Shown: in pieces, positions 1 through 6,390 of the stretch
Numbering within the stretch: the stretch's first letter is position 1
Layout of the letters: every line of letters starts with the position of its first letter
Source of the DNA: a bacterium
Lineage (GTDB): Bacteria > 4484-113 > JALSIF01
Assembly (NCBI GenBank): GCA_026981635.1
Contig: JALSIF010000225.1
Span: 1-13,542, forward strand
DNA length: 13,542 nucleotides
Direction of reading: 5' to 3'
Position numbers and translations under genes: made by a program
The notes under the pieces: generated by a model
What the model was told of the DNA's origin: nothing
Databases searched by the model: none
The model's input: the letters and a program-made list of their open reading frames with translations, nothing else

Positions 1-1
1 G

Positions 2-310
2 TGCGAGGAGGTCTTTTTTCGCGGGGTGGTGCAGATCATGCTTGAGCGGGCGACGGGGGTCTGGCCAGCGGTCGCTCTCACCGGCCTCCTCTTCGGACTG
101 CTCCACTCCCCCCACCTGGGCCGCCCCCTCGGCACCCTGTTTCTCTACTATGCCTTCTTCGGCATGGTGCTAAGCAGCATCTACGTCTGGTCGGGCTATG
201 ACCTTGGGATGATGATCCTCATCCACGGGGGGTACGACCTGGTGGCCCTGGTGGCCATCCGGGCCAACGCCAGGCGTCTGCTTCGCTGCTACGGGACGGC
301 GACGGGCTGA
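2..310 (+). CDS. CPBP-family intramembrane metalloprotease, C-terminal part
   Basis: The reading frame is open from base 2, so the gene begins left of the window; a GTG at 26 is internal. The visible 102 residues begin CEEVFFRG, which is the first CPBP (CAAX protease / bacteriocin-processing) motif, EExxxR. They continue with a hydrophobic segment carrying FGLLH (second motif, FxxxH) and end with a hydrophobic segment carrying HGGYD, which fits the third motif, HxxxN/D. In this family the Glu and His residues bind the metal within the membrane. Substrates are usually unknown; CAAX processing and peptide maturation or immunity are known roles of relatives. The end is a short basic tail. The next gene starts 33 bases later on the same strand, so they may be cotranscribed. 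The family call is solid from the three motifs; the substrate cannot be inferred. Confidence 0.88.
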   Translation, partial: CEEVFFRGVVQIMLERATGVWPAVALTGLLFGLLHSPHLGRPLGTLFLYYAFFGMVLSSIYVWSGYDLGMMILIHGGYDLVALVAIRANARRLLRCYGTATG

Positions 311-343
311 AAGGAACTTCGGGAGACAAGGGAGCAAGGAGAG

Positions 344-715
344 ATGGACAAAATCCTCATGCTTGGCATCGGCATCTTTGCCGGGGTTGCATCGGGTCTC
401 TTTGGCGTGGGCGGGGGAATACTTCTGGTCCCTGCCATGGTTCTCCTCCTGGGGATGGACCAGCACACCGCCCAGGGAACCAGCCTGCTGGTCCTCACCC
501 CGCCCTTCATGCTGATCGGGGCGGTCCAGTATTACAAGCAGGGCTATGTGGACCTGATTGTGGCCCTGTTTCTGGCCATCGGGCTGATGATGGGGCTGAT
601 TATGGGAGCACGGTTAAGCTTTGGTATCAACGAGCTCCTGCTGAGGAGGATGTTTGCCCTGCTTATGGCCCTGGTAGCGGTGAGGCTCTTTTTCAGCGGT
701 GGGGCACCCTCTTAG
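344..715 (+). CDS. TauE/SafE-family membrane protein, single-repeat (half-size)
   Basis: This 123-residue, very hydrophobic protein has about four predicted membrane segments. Residues 8-30 contain the family signature of a Gly-rich helix (ASGLFGVGGGILLVP). TauE/SafE proteins are putative anion or sulfite exporters, usually about 250 residues made of two such repeats. This one ends after one repeat with a normal stop codon, so it is a half-size version that would have to work as a dimer. The ATG is supported by GGAG at 331-334 (nine bases away); AAGGAG at 336-341 is too close. I see no partner half in the window. The exported substrate is not evident. A decayed full-length gene is less likely, because the next 64 bases hold structure and the leader of the following gene and not remnants of a second repeat. 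Confidence 0.85.
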   Translation: MDKILMLGIGIFAGVASGLFGVGGGILLVPAMVLLLGMDQHTAQGTSLLVLTPPFMLIGAVQYYKQGYVDLIVALFLAIGLMMGLIMGARLSFGINELLLRRMFALLMALVAVRLFFSGGAPS

Positions 716-720
716 GGTGC
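704..720 (+). other. Hairpin across the stop codon of the TauE-like gene
   Basis: GCACCCT (704-710) and AGGGTGC (714-720) form a perfect 7-bp stem with a 3-base loop that covers the TAG stop. No T-tract follows directly (GGGGCTATAAAATTT comes next), so termination is uncertain. It could stabilise the 3' end or partly separate this transcript from the dehydrogenase gene. Confidence 0.45.
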
Positions 721-733
721 GGGGCTATAAAAT

Positions 734-750
734 TTCCCCTTCGGGAGGAA
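734..750 (+). other. UUCG-tetraloop hairpin in the dehydrogenase leader
   Basis: TTCCCC (734-739), loop TTCG (740-743) and GGAGGAA (744-750) form a six-pair stem with one bulged A, closed by a C(UUCG)G tetraloop, a very stable RNA fold. Its right arm contains a GGAGG-like ribosome-binding sequence, but no in-frame start follows it: TGA at 765-767 blocks the frame before the ATG at 780. It is therefore more likely a leader structure than a working ribosome binding site. Confidence 0.4.
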
Positions 751-779
751 GCTTGCCAGCGATGTGAGAAGGTAGAGCC

Positions 780-1949
780 ATGACACAACTGCCGCATAAG
801 ATCGCCATCGTGGGGGCGGGCACCATGGGTCGGGGAATCGCCCAGCTCGCCGCCCAGCACGGCTTTGAGGTTCTCCTCTACGACCAGAGTGCGGAGGCGC
901 TGAGGACCGCCCAGGGGGAGATAGAAAAGGGCTTTCAGTACCTGGTAAGCCGGGGAAAGCTTGAGCCCCAGGAGGCCAACGACGCCGCCCTGCGCATCCA
1001 CTACCTGAGCGAGTTTGACCAGCTGGGGGAGGGTGAGTTTGCCATTGAGGCGGTGGTGGAGGACCTGGAGGTCAAGACCCAGGTGTTTAGGGTGCTGGAA
1101 AAGATGCTTCACCCCCGCACCATCCTGGCCACCAACACCAGCTCCATCCCCATCACCGTCATCCAGTCGCGGGTGGATAACCCTGAGCGGGTGGTGGGGA
1201 TGCACTTCTTCAACCCGGCCCCGGTCATGAAGCTGGTGGAGGTGGTCAAGGGGATGTCCACCACCGAGCGGACGGTGATTGACACCATGGAGGTGGCCCG
1301 GGCGATGGGAAAGACGCCCATCCGGGTCAAGGACTCGCCCGCCTTCGTGGTCAACCGGGTGGCGCGAAACTTCTATGGCGAGGCGCTGAGGATCGTCAGC
1401 GAGCGGCTGGCCACGGTGGAGGAGGTGGACAGCGCCCTCCGAGGGGCTGGCTTCAAGATGGGCCCCTTTGAGCTGATGGACCTCATTGGGATAGACGTGA
1501 ACCTGGCGGTAAGCGAATCCACCTGGAAGGCCTTCTACATGGAGCCCCGCTTCCAGCCCCACCCCCTCCAGCGGCTGATGGTGGAGGCGGGCAGGCTGGG
1601 CAGAAAGACCGGCAAAGGCTTCTATGACTACTCCAACGGGCCCCAACGGGCCGAGGTGAAGGTGAGGTCCGACCTGGCCGAGCTTATCGTGGAGCGGATC
1701 GGGGTGATGGTGATTAACGAGGCGGCCTTCACCGTCTTTGAGGGGGTGGCCAGCCCCAGGGACATTGATACCGCCATGAAGCTGGGCACCAACTGGCCCA
1801 AGGGACCCTGCGAGTGGGCCAACGAGATGGGGATTGAAAACGTCCTTACCAGCCTGGAGAGGCTCTATGACCACTACCTGGAGCCCCGCTACCGGCCCTG
1901 CCCCCTGCTCAGGAAGATGGCCATGGACGGGGAGCGCTTCATGCTCTAG
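780..1949 (+). CDS. 3-hydroxyacyl-CoA dehydrogenase (3-hydroxybutyryl-CoA dehydrogenase type)
   Basis: NAD-dependent oxidation of 3-hydroxyacyl-CoA to 3-ketoacyl-CoA (or the reverse), in beta-oxidation or butyrate-type metabolism, in the cytoplasm. Of the 389 residues, the N-terminus has the Rossmann motif GAGTMG (12-17). The family signature around HFFNPAP carries the catalytic His142 with Glu154 as its partner, TNTSS holds the conserved Ser, and Asn192 lies in the conserved segment SPAFVVNR. The first C-terminal helical domain (about 188-285, [13 protein letters not shown]) is followed by a second related one (about 290-385, ending with [10 protein letters not shown]). Plain bacterial Hbd enzymes are about 283 residues, so this is the longer form with a duplicated C-terminal domain. 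The ATG has AAGG at 769-772 as ribosome binding site and an in-frame stop at 765-767. No thiolase or enoyl-CoA hydratase lies nearby, so the pathway direction is not shown. Confidence 0.95.
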   Translation: MTQLPHKIAIVGAGTMGRGIAQLAAQHGFEVLLYDQSAEALRTAQGEIEKGFQYLVSRGKLEPQEANDAALRIHYLSEFDQLGEGEFAIEAVVEDLEVKTQVFRVLEKMLHPRTILATNTSSIPITVIQSRVDNPERVVGMHFFNPAPVMKLVEVVKGMSTTERTVIDTMEVARAMGKTPIRVKDSPAFVVNRVARNFYGEALRIVSERLATVEEVDSALRGAGFKMGPFELMDLIGIDVNLAVSESTWKAFYMEPRFQPHPLQRLMVEAGRLGRKTGKGFYDYSNGPQRAEVKVRSDLAELIVERIGVMVINEAAFTVFEGVASPRDIDTAMKLGTNWPKGPCEWANEMGIENVLTSLERLYDHYLEPRYRPCPLLRKMAMDGERFML

Positions 1950-1981
1950 AAAAAAATCACCGGCGGATTTCCCGCCGGTGA
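1950..1981 (-). terminator. Intrinsic terminator reading right to left
   Basis: TCACCGGCGG (1957-1966) and CCGCCGGTGA (1972-1981) form a perfect 10-bp stem with a 5-base loop. Seven A bases (1950-1956) lie on the left, so the T-tract follows the hairpin only in minus-strand RNA. As written it is a textbook rho-independent terminator for transcription towards decreasing coordinates. For the plus-strand dehydrogenase transcript it is only a 3' hairpin without a U-tract. Confidence 0.75.
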
Positions 1982-2078
1982 GGAGGTGAAATTAAGATTA
2001 AGATTTTGGGAGGGACAAGCCCTCATAAAACTTATACCCCAGATTTCCCATTCCCGTCAAAGGGTGGTGAGCCGCAGG

Positions 2079-2084
2079 TAGAAT
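2079..2084 (+). promoter_or_regulatory. Putative -10 box for a leaderless flavin reductase mRNA
   Basis: TAGAAT is followed by exactly six bases and the GTG start at 2091. That places the expected transcription start on or next to the start codon. No ribosome binding site lies at normal spacing. The same box at the same distance occurs before the gene at 3663. I find no good -35 element. Confidence 0.6.
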
Positions 2085-2090
2085 GGCCCC

Positions 2091-2723
2091 GTGGCCAAGG
2101 AAGGGATCAGCCGAATTGACCTAGGCGAAAAGGACCCCCGCACCGCCTATCACTGGCTTACCCGCACGGTCGCCCCCCGGCCCATCGCCTGGGTGAGCAC
2201 CAAGAGCCCGCGGGGCAAGCTGAACCTGGCTCCCTTCAGCTACTTCAACGCCGGGGGGGCAAACCCCCCCAGCCTGGTCTTCTCCTGCACCTACACCCGG
2301 GAGGGCAAGCCCAAAGACACCCTGCGAAACGTCAGAGAGACGGGGGAGTTTGTGGTCAATGTGGTCACCCGGGAGGTGGTGGAGGCGGCCAATCTAACCA
2401 GCCGGGCCTTTGAGTATGAGGTGAGCGAGTTTGAGGAGGTGGGGCTGACCCCGGCCTGGGACACCGCCCACGTGACCGTCCCCCGGGTGGCAGAAAGCCC
2501 CATCGCCTTTGAGTGCAGGGTGTTTGCCATCGTTGACCACGGCAATGGACCCCTAAGCGCCCACTATGTGATCGGGGAGGTGCTGGCGGTCCACTGCGAC
2601 GCCTCGCTGCTGGATGAGGAGGGGATGCCCGACCCGGCAAAGATAGAACACTGCGCCCGGCTGGGCAAGAGCTTCTACCTTCGGGTGAGGGAGGAGGAGC
2701 TGTTTGAGCTTCCCCGCCCCTAG
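2091..2723 (+). CDS. Flavin reductase family protein (FMN-binding split barrel)
   Basis: The 210 residues match the DIM6/NTAB flavin-reductase family throughout. Near the N-terminus are APRPIAWVST (28-37) and NLAPFSYFNA (45-54), which in relatives contact FMN. These are followed by a KDTLRN stretch and ETGEFVVNVV, typical of the flavoprotein core. Relatives bind FMN and use NAD(P)H to reduce flavin for a partner oxygenase, or act as stand-alone flavoproteins; no partner oxygenase is in this window. TAG at 2079-2081 closes the frame upstream, leaving GTG 2091 as the first start. There is no ribosome binding site at normal distance, but a TAGAAT box sits six bases upstream, suggesting leaderless translation. 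The gene converges on the next one with six bases between their stops. Confidence 0.92.
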   Translation: MAKEGISRIDLGEKDPRTAYHWLTRTVAPRPIAWVSTKSPRGKLNLAPFSYFNAGGANPPSLVFSCTYTREGKPKDTLRNVRETGEFVVNVVTREVVEAANLTSRAFEYEVSEFEEVGLTPAWDTAHVTVPRVAESPIAFECRVFAIVDHGNGPLSAHYVIGEVLAVHCDASLLDEEGMPDPAKIEHCARLGKSFYLRVREEELFELPRP

Positions 2724-2759
2724 GCCGGGTCAGGAGCCGCCGCCTACCGCCTGGCCTAG
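2720..2759. terminator. Inverted repeat over two convergent stop codons
   Basis: CTAGGCC (2720-2726) is repeated inverted as GGCCTAG (2753-2759). Pairing can extend inwards by two G-C and two G-U pairs, giving an 11-bp stem with an 18-base loop. The repeat contains the stop of the flavin reductase (2721-2723) and the stop of the opposite gene (2730-2732). It lacks a T-tract on either side, so it could be a two-way terminator of the weak kind or a transcript-end stabiliser. Confidence 0.45.
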
Positions 2760-3572
2760 CTCGTCAATGTGGTCCTGCTCCTCCTCGTCGGGCCCGTCCC
2801 TATCTAGGGGAGGCTCCTTGGCGGAGGCGGCCTTCCCACCCGCCTGGTTCTCGTCCACCGGCTTGTAGCTGTCTGACCAGGTGGCCCAGTCACCCTCAAA
2901 GAAGCCCCGCTTGAGGCGGTAGAGGGCGAGGGCCTCGTAGCGCTTGATCAGGCCGATGGGAGCGCGGCGGGGCTCCACCGAGCGCTCGCCGGTCTTCAGG
3001 TCCAGGAAGTACTGGGCGATGCGCATGCGGCGCTTGGCCCCCTGGGGGCCGGAGCCCGGCTCGCCGATGTAGCGGTAGATGACGATCTTGCGGTAGACGT
3101 GGCCGTCCATGCCGAAGAAGAAGAAGGGGTCCACGTACTCGCAGCGGGCGGCGTTGTCAATGATCTCCGAGCCCTCGGTGTAGCAGCCGAAGGCACGGTA
3201 GAAGCCCTCGCGGGTCCTGTCACCGAACTTGATCTCGCTTCTGAGGTAGGCCACCGGCGCCTTCCACCAGACGTTGTTGTAGGGGTCGTAGATGACGGTC
3301 TGGCCGTCGGGGCCGCTTCCCGTCCAGTAGCGGAAGAACTGGTCCTGGTAGATGCCCCTGACGGTTACCTGGGTGTTGGAGAAGGCACCGCCCTTGCCTT
3401 GGACTGCACCGGTCACCACAAAGGGGCTGACCCGAGTGAAGTTGCGCAAGACCTCAACCTGGTCAAAGATGGTGGGCTTATTGTTGGGCTGCTGGGCACC
3501 TGCCATGCCGGCAGAAAGGAGAAGCAGGCCAGCCAGGACTGTCAGGATGAGAAGCTTATAAGACCGTCCCAT
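2730..3572 (-). CDS. Secreted protein of unknown function
   Basis: I do not recognise a family. The 280-residue protein starts with a signal peptide: a basic start (MGRSYK), a long Leu-rich stretch, then AGMAGAQQ, with likely cleavage after AGA near residue 25. The mature part is rich in Tyr, Phe and Trp and in charged residues, with YDPYNNVWWKAPVAYLRSE, two Cys (FGCYTEG and ARCEYV) that could form a disulfide, and a run of four Phe before GMDGHVYRK. It looks beta-rich, somewhat like periplasmic lipid- or ligand-binding folds, but that is only an impression. The last 50 residues are acidic, low-complexity and probably disordered. The open frame extends to 3794, but the ATG at 3572 is chosen because it begins the signal peptide and has GGAGG seven bases upstream. 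A TAGAAT box on the same strand supports its own promoter. Confidence 0.85.
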   Translation of the reverse strand: MGRSYKLLILTVLAGLLLLSAGMAGAQQPNNKPTIFDQVEVLRNFTRVSPFVVTGAVQGKGGAFSNTQVTVRGIYQDQFFRYWTGSGPDGQTVIYDPYNNVWWKAPVAYLRSEIKFGDRTREGFYRAFGCYTEGSEIIDNAARCEYVDPFFFFGMDGHVYRKIVIYRYIGEPGSGPQGAKRRMRIAQYFLDLKTGERSVEPRRAPIGLIKRYEALALYRLKRGFFEGDWATWSDSYKPVDENQAGGKAASAKEPPLDRDGPDEEEQDHIDELGQAVGGGS

Positions 3573-3576
3573 AGCG

Positions 3577-3584
3577 AAACCTCC
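3577..3584 (-). promoter_or_regulatory. Ribosome binding site fixing the start at 3572
   Basis: GGAGGTTT on the minus strand; the GGAGG core ends seven bases before the ATG. It settles the choice of this start over those further upstream, which would run into the divergent gene. Confidence 0.85.
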
Positions 3585-3612
3585 AGGAGAGGAAACTCGC
3601 CTCTCAGGTCTC

Positions 3613-3618
3613 ATTCTA
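3613..3618 (-). promoter_or_regulatory. Putative -10 box for the secreted-protein gene
   Basis: TAGAAT on the minus strand lies 40 bases before the ATG at 3572, giving a leader of about 30 bases that includes the ribosome binding site. It shares the 90-base divergent gap with a plus-strand TAGAAT at 3651. A TTGCCC at 3634-3639 (minus) is a poor -35 candidate with a short 15-base spacer. Confidence 0.55.
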
Positions 3619-3650
3619 CCCAGCAAAGCGGCGGGGCAACGCCCCACTGA

Positions 3651-3656
3651 TAGAAT
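3651..3656 (+). promoter_or_regulatory. Putative -10 box for a leaderless operon
   Basis: TAGAAT is followed by six bases and the GTG at 3663, the same geometry as at 2079. No ribosome binding site precedes the GTG. A small GGGGC/GCCCC hairpin (3633-3645) lies just upstream where a -35 would be expected, and no -35 sequence is evident. Confidence 0.6.
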
Positions 3657-3662
3657 TCGCCT

Positions 3663-4910
3663 GTGGACCTGACAAGGCTCCCCCAGCCTCTGGCGGCACT
3701 TCTTGTCGCACTCTCGCTTCTCCCCGCTCCCCTGGCAGCTCTCGCCGCAGGGCCCCTCTACTTTGAGTTTGCCCTGGTGGAGGATTTTGAGCAAGGGGGA
3801 GAGAGCCTCTTCTTTGAGGGGCAGAAGGGGGAGCGGGTCTTTATGGTTACCGCCGGACGCTACCAGCTTGATGCCGGCCGCTCGGTGATCTCCGCCAGCA
3901 GCACCATTCCGGTCATTGATCCTGCCGCCCGCCTCAGCACCACCCTGGAGCTCATCTCTCCCCGGGAGAGCGACTCACCGCCCCTCTATGGGCTGATCCT
4001 TGAGCGGGCAAGGGAGGAGGAAGGGGTCTCCCTGGTGGGGTGCGGGATCAGCGGGGGAAGGGCGGTGGTCTTTGAGCTTGACGGGCCGGGGGAGAGGCCG
4101 GAGATGGTGGCCGAGGGAGCGGAGGTTAAGGAGCCCTACGGACCAGTCCGGCTTACCCTGGCCTACTTCCCCGACCGCCTGCTCTGCTACGTGGACGGGG
4201 AGCTTGCGGTGAGGGCACCCCTTCCCCCCTACCGGCCCAAGGGAGTGGGGATGTTTGTGGCCGGGGGAGGGGTGCTGGCGGCAGACGACCTGGTTTTACA
4301 GAAGCCGGTCTTTCGGGCCATGGACCTCACGACCGACTTCAGCGATCTCAGGGAGGAGGCCAAACGGTGGTTTGTGGGCAGGGCGGGAAATGCAGTCTAC
4401 GCCCTCAGGGAGGAGGGCTATGTGATCAACACCATGTCGGCCCGCCGCCCGGCGGTGGCCATGCCTGAGGGGGGAGCGGCGGACCTCTCCCTCTCGGCCT
4501 CCCTGAGGTACCTTGACGGCGACCCCTCGGTGGGCTTCGGGCTCTTCATCCGCGCCCGCTCCGACCGGCAGGGGAGGATGAGCTACCTCAGGGTGCTAAT
4601 AAACGACCTCAGCGGGGTGGTGGTCCAGCTCCACACCCCCAAGGGGGAGAAGAACCTCTGGGGGTGGGAGATAAGCAAGCTCTACCGGGAGGGGGAGGAG
4701 AACCGGCTCCGAGTGGAGGTGTTTGGCAGGAACCTCTATGTGAGCCTGAACGGCCAGCGGGTGGCCGCCCTCAGTCTGCCGGAGGACCTTACCATCCAGC
4801 CGGGCCGCTTCGGCATCATCGTCTTTCCGGGGACCAAGGTGGCCGTCTCCCACTTTGCCGTCCAGGTCCACGACCCGGCCATCCTGCCCAGCGGAGGTGG
4901 TGAGCCTTGA
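3663..4910 (+). CDS. Secreted protein with two tandem jelly-roll-like (LamG/DUF1080-like) repeats
   Basis: The 415-residue protein has an N-terminal signal peptide: a Leu/Ala-rich stretch from residue 10 to 29 ending AALAAG. The rest looks like two copies of one beta-sandwich unit, about residues 31-215 and 220-405. In each, a DF...W/F opening and a short YxL or YQL strand are followed by a long strand pair and a segment like RLxLxYFPDRLLCYVDGELAV (first) or RLRVEVFGRNLYVSLNGQRVA (second). Each then closes with a Gly-rich GxGMFVAGGGVLAADDLVLQ or GRFGIIVFPGTKVAVSHFAVQ strand. That last pattern is usual in concanavalin-like/laminin-G folds of surface or glycan-related proteins; no catalytic residues are evident. 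GTG 3663 follows a TAGAAT box closely and has no ribosome binding site. The stop overlaps the next start (TTGA), so translation is coupled to the YaaR-like gene. Function unknown. Confidence 0.8.
   Translation: MDLTRLPQPLAALLVALSLLPAPLAALAAGPLYFEFALVEDFEQGGESLFFEGQKGERVFMVTAGRYQLDAGRSVISASSTIPVIDPAARLSTTLELISPRESDSPPLYGLILERAREEEGVSLVGCGISGGRAVVFELDGPGERPEMVAEGAEVKEPYGPVRLTLAYFPDRLLCYVDGELAVRAPLPPYRPKGVGMFVAGGGVLAADDLVLQKPVFRAMDLTTDFSDLREEAKRWFVGRAGNAVYALREEGYVINTMSARRPAVAMPEGGAADLSLSASLRYLDGDPSVGFGLFIRARSDRQGRMSYLRVLINDLSGVVVQLHTPKGEKNLWGWEISKLYREGEENRLRVEVFGRNLYVSLNGQRVAALSLPEDLTIQPGRFGIIVFPGTKVAVSHFAVQVHDPAILPSGGGEP
4893..4902 (+). promoter_or_regulatory. Ribosome binding site fixing a TTG start
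   Basis: GGAGGTGGTG lies at the end of the preceding gene; the GGAGG core ends nine bases before the TTG at 4907. The strong match makes the rare TTG the best start of the YaaR-like gene. Confidence 0.8.
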
Positions 4911-5332
4911 GCAAGGGAAGGCCGGTGGAGGGAGCACCGGAGGCGGGCCGCCCCGGTCCTCTGCCTGGGGCAGGCCGGACGCACACCGCCGGGGGAGAAG
5001 GGGAAAGCTTCCCCAAGGTCAGCGTCCCCCAGGAGCTTGTCCAGGCGGTGGAGGAGGCGGGGGAAAGACTCACCAAGGACCCCACTCCCCAGACCCTGGA
5101 GGACTACCGGCGGGCGGTAAAGCGGCTTATAGAAAGGGTGCTGGAGGAGGCGGCCCGGGTGAGGAGCGAGCTGGGGCTTAGCGGCTCGGGCCACCTGTTT
5201 ACCACCGTGGCCAAGGTGAACGAGAGGCTGCTGGAGCTGGCCGACGAGGTGCTCAGGCGGGAGCGGGAGGTGGTGCGCATCGCCCACATCACCGAGGAGA
5301 TCAAGGGACTGATCATTGACCTGGTGAAGTAG
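4907..5332 (+). CDS. YaaR/DUF327-family protein
   Basis: The 141-residue cytoplasmic protein has a Gly/Pro-rich, probably disordered N-terminus (about 1-36). A helical, charged region of about 105 residues follows: an opening helix (VPQELVQAVEEAGERL), YRRAVKRLIERVLEEA, then a VAKVNERLLELADEVLRRE stretch and a C-terminus HITEEIKGLIIDLVK. That last element matches the EIKGLIIDL-type ending of the YaaR (DUF327) family, whose function is unknown. The position supports the call: in Bacillus and relatives yaaR lies directly upstream of holB, exactly as here (two bases apart). The TTG start overlaps the upstream stop and has a strong ribosome binding site. tmk and yaaQ, found upstream of yaaR in Bacillus, are absent, and a secreted-protein gene takes their place. 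Confidence 0.8.
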   Translation: MSKGRPVEGAPEAGRPGPLPGAGRTHTAGGEGESFPKVSVPQELVQAVEEAGERLTKDPTPQTLEDYRRAVKRLIERVLEEAARVRSELGLSGSGHLFTTVAKVNERLLELADEVLRREREVVRIAHITEEIKGLIIDLVK

Positions 5333-5334
5333 GG

Positions 5335-6390
5335 ATGGAGGGAGGCAGGGGGAGGCTGTGGGGATTTGAGCGGGAGCGGGAGCTCCTTTCCCGCCTGATC
5401 CGCTCAGGCAGGACCGGCGGCTGCTTCATCCTTACCGGCCCCCTGGGGGTGGGCAAGACCACCCTGGCGCTGGCCTTTGCCATGGCCCTGGTCTGTGAGC
5501 AGAAGCCGGGCGAGGGGATGGTTTTCTGCGGGAAGTGTAGGGGCTGCCGGGCGGTGAGGGAGGTGAGGGGGGAGGACTTCATCTACCTCTTTCCCGAGGG
5601 CAAGTTCATCTCCCACGAGACGGTTAGCGACCACCAGATCACCCTCCGGGCATTTCAGCGGCCCCAGCAGCTCAGGCGGCGCTTGATACTCATGGACGAG
5701 TGCGAGAAGCTCAACCCCCAGAGCGCCAACCAGCTCTTAAAGACCCTGGAGGAGGCCCCCAGCTATACCACCTTCCTGCTGGTCACCGACACCGAGCACC
5801 TGGTCCTGCCCACCATCATGAGCCGTTGCCGGCGCATCCTGGTTGGACCGGCGAGGGAGGAGGAGCTGAGGCAGGCTGCTGGTGAGCTTTTCGGGGAGGG
5901 CAGGTTACCTGAGGAGCTTGCCCCGGCCCTGGGCGGCCGCATCGCCCTGATGACAAACCTGCTGGAGACAGAAGGACTGGTGGAGGGGGTCCTGGGCTAC
6001 GGATCGCTGCTGGCGGAGATCATCTCAGGGAGGGAGGAGGCGGTCTCCCGGGCAACTCTACTTCTCAGCCAGCTGGCCCGGGCACTGGCAGAGACCTACC
6101 AGGCCCGGGAGCAGGAGAGGCTGGTTCGGGTATTCGGGGAGGGGGAGAAGAGGAGCAAGCTCTCCGAGGCGAGAAAGAGCGAGCTTCGTCGCCGGGCCAA
6201 GGCGGTGGTGCTGGAGCTGGGACTCAGACTGGCGATGGACCGCTGCGGCTTGGAGGGGGAGCGGGGAAGGAGGATGCTCATGGCCTATCTAAGGCTGATG
6301 CAGGACCTCAGGTTCAATGTGGTTGAGGCGACCACCGATCTTGATCCCCACCTGATCCTGGCGGGAGGCGTGCCACCCGGAGCCGGCTAA
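5335..6390 (+). CDS. holB: DNA polymerase III clamp-loader subunit delta'
   Basis: AAA+ ATPase-fold subunit of the clamp loader that places the sliding clamp on primed DNA. The 351 residues fit delta' (about 300-350) and not the longer DnaX. Visible motifs are an intact Walker A, GPLGVGKT (35-42), and a four-Cys zinc module (C54, then CGKCRGC at 65-71). The Walker B position reads LILMDECEKL, followed by NQLLKTLEEAP and the SRC motif in IMSRCRRI, which provides the arginine finger to the neighbouring subunit. E. coli delta' has lost its ATP site, whereas this one keeps a full P-loop, so nucleotide binding is possible. The C-terminal half is helical and variable. The ATG lies two bases after the YaaR-like stop. 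The gene converges on a minus-strand gene, with their last four bases overlapping. A second DnaX-like protein is the less likely alternative. Confidence 0.9.
   Translation: MEGGRGRLWGFERERELLSRLIRSGRTGGCFILTGPLGVGKTTLALAFAMALVCEQKPGEGMVFCGKCRGCRAVREVRGEDFIYLFPEGKFISHETVSDHQITLRAFQRPQQLRRRLILMDECEKLNPQSANQLLKTLEEAPSYTTFLLVTDTEHLVLPTIMSRCRRILVGPAREEELRQAAGELFGEGRLPEELAPALGGRIALMTNLLETEGLVEGVLGYGSLLAEIISGREEAVSRATLLLSQLARALAETYQAREQERLVRVFGEGEKRSKLSEARKSELRRRAKAVVLELGLRLAMDRCGLEGERGRRMLMAYLRLMQDLRFNVVEATTDLDPHLILAGGVPPGAG

Noticed and set aside
693-1874. Minus-strand open frame of 393 codons opposite the dehydrogenase gene
   Set aside because: Its translation is a Gly/His/Leu/Val-rich antisense product with no motifs, while the plus strand encodes a clear enzyme. 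Long antisense frames are expected in GC-rich genes.
1986-2081. GTG-started ORF of 31 codons after the dehydrogenase gene
   Set aside because: Its start lies inside the ribosome-binding sequence itself, so that sequence cannot serve it.
3099-3650. Plus-strand open frame opposite the secreted-protein gene
   Set aside because: No motif or ribosome binding site; the minus-strand gene has a signal peptide, a ribosome binding site and a -10 box.
3573-3794. Upstream extension of the 2730-3572 gene to an ATG at 3794
   Set aside because: It would overlap the divergent operon and bury the signal peptide 74 residues inside the protein.
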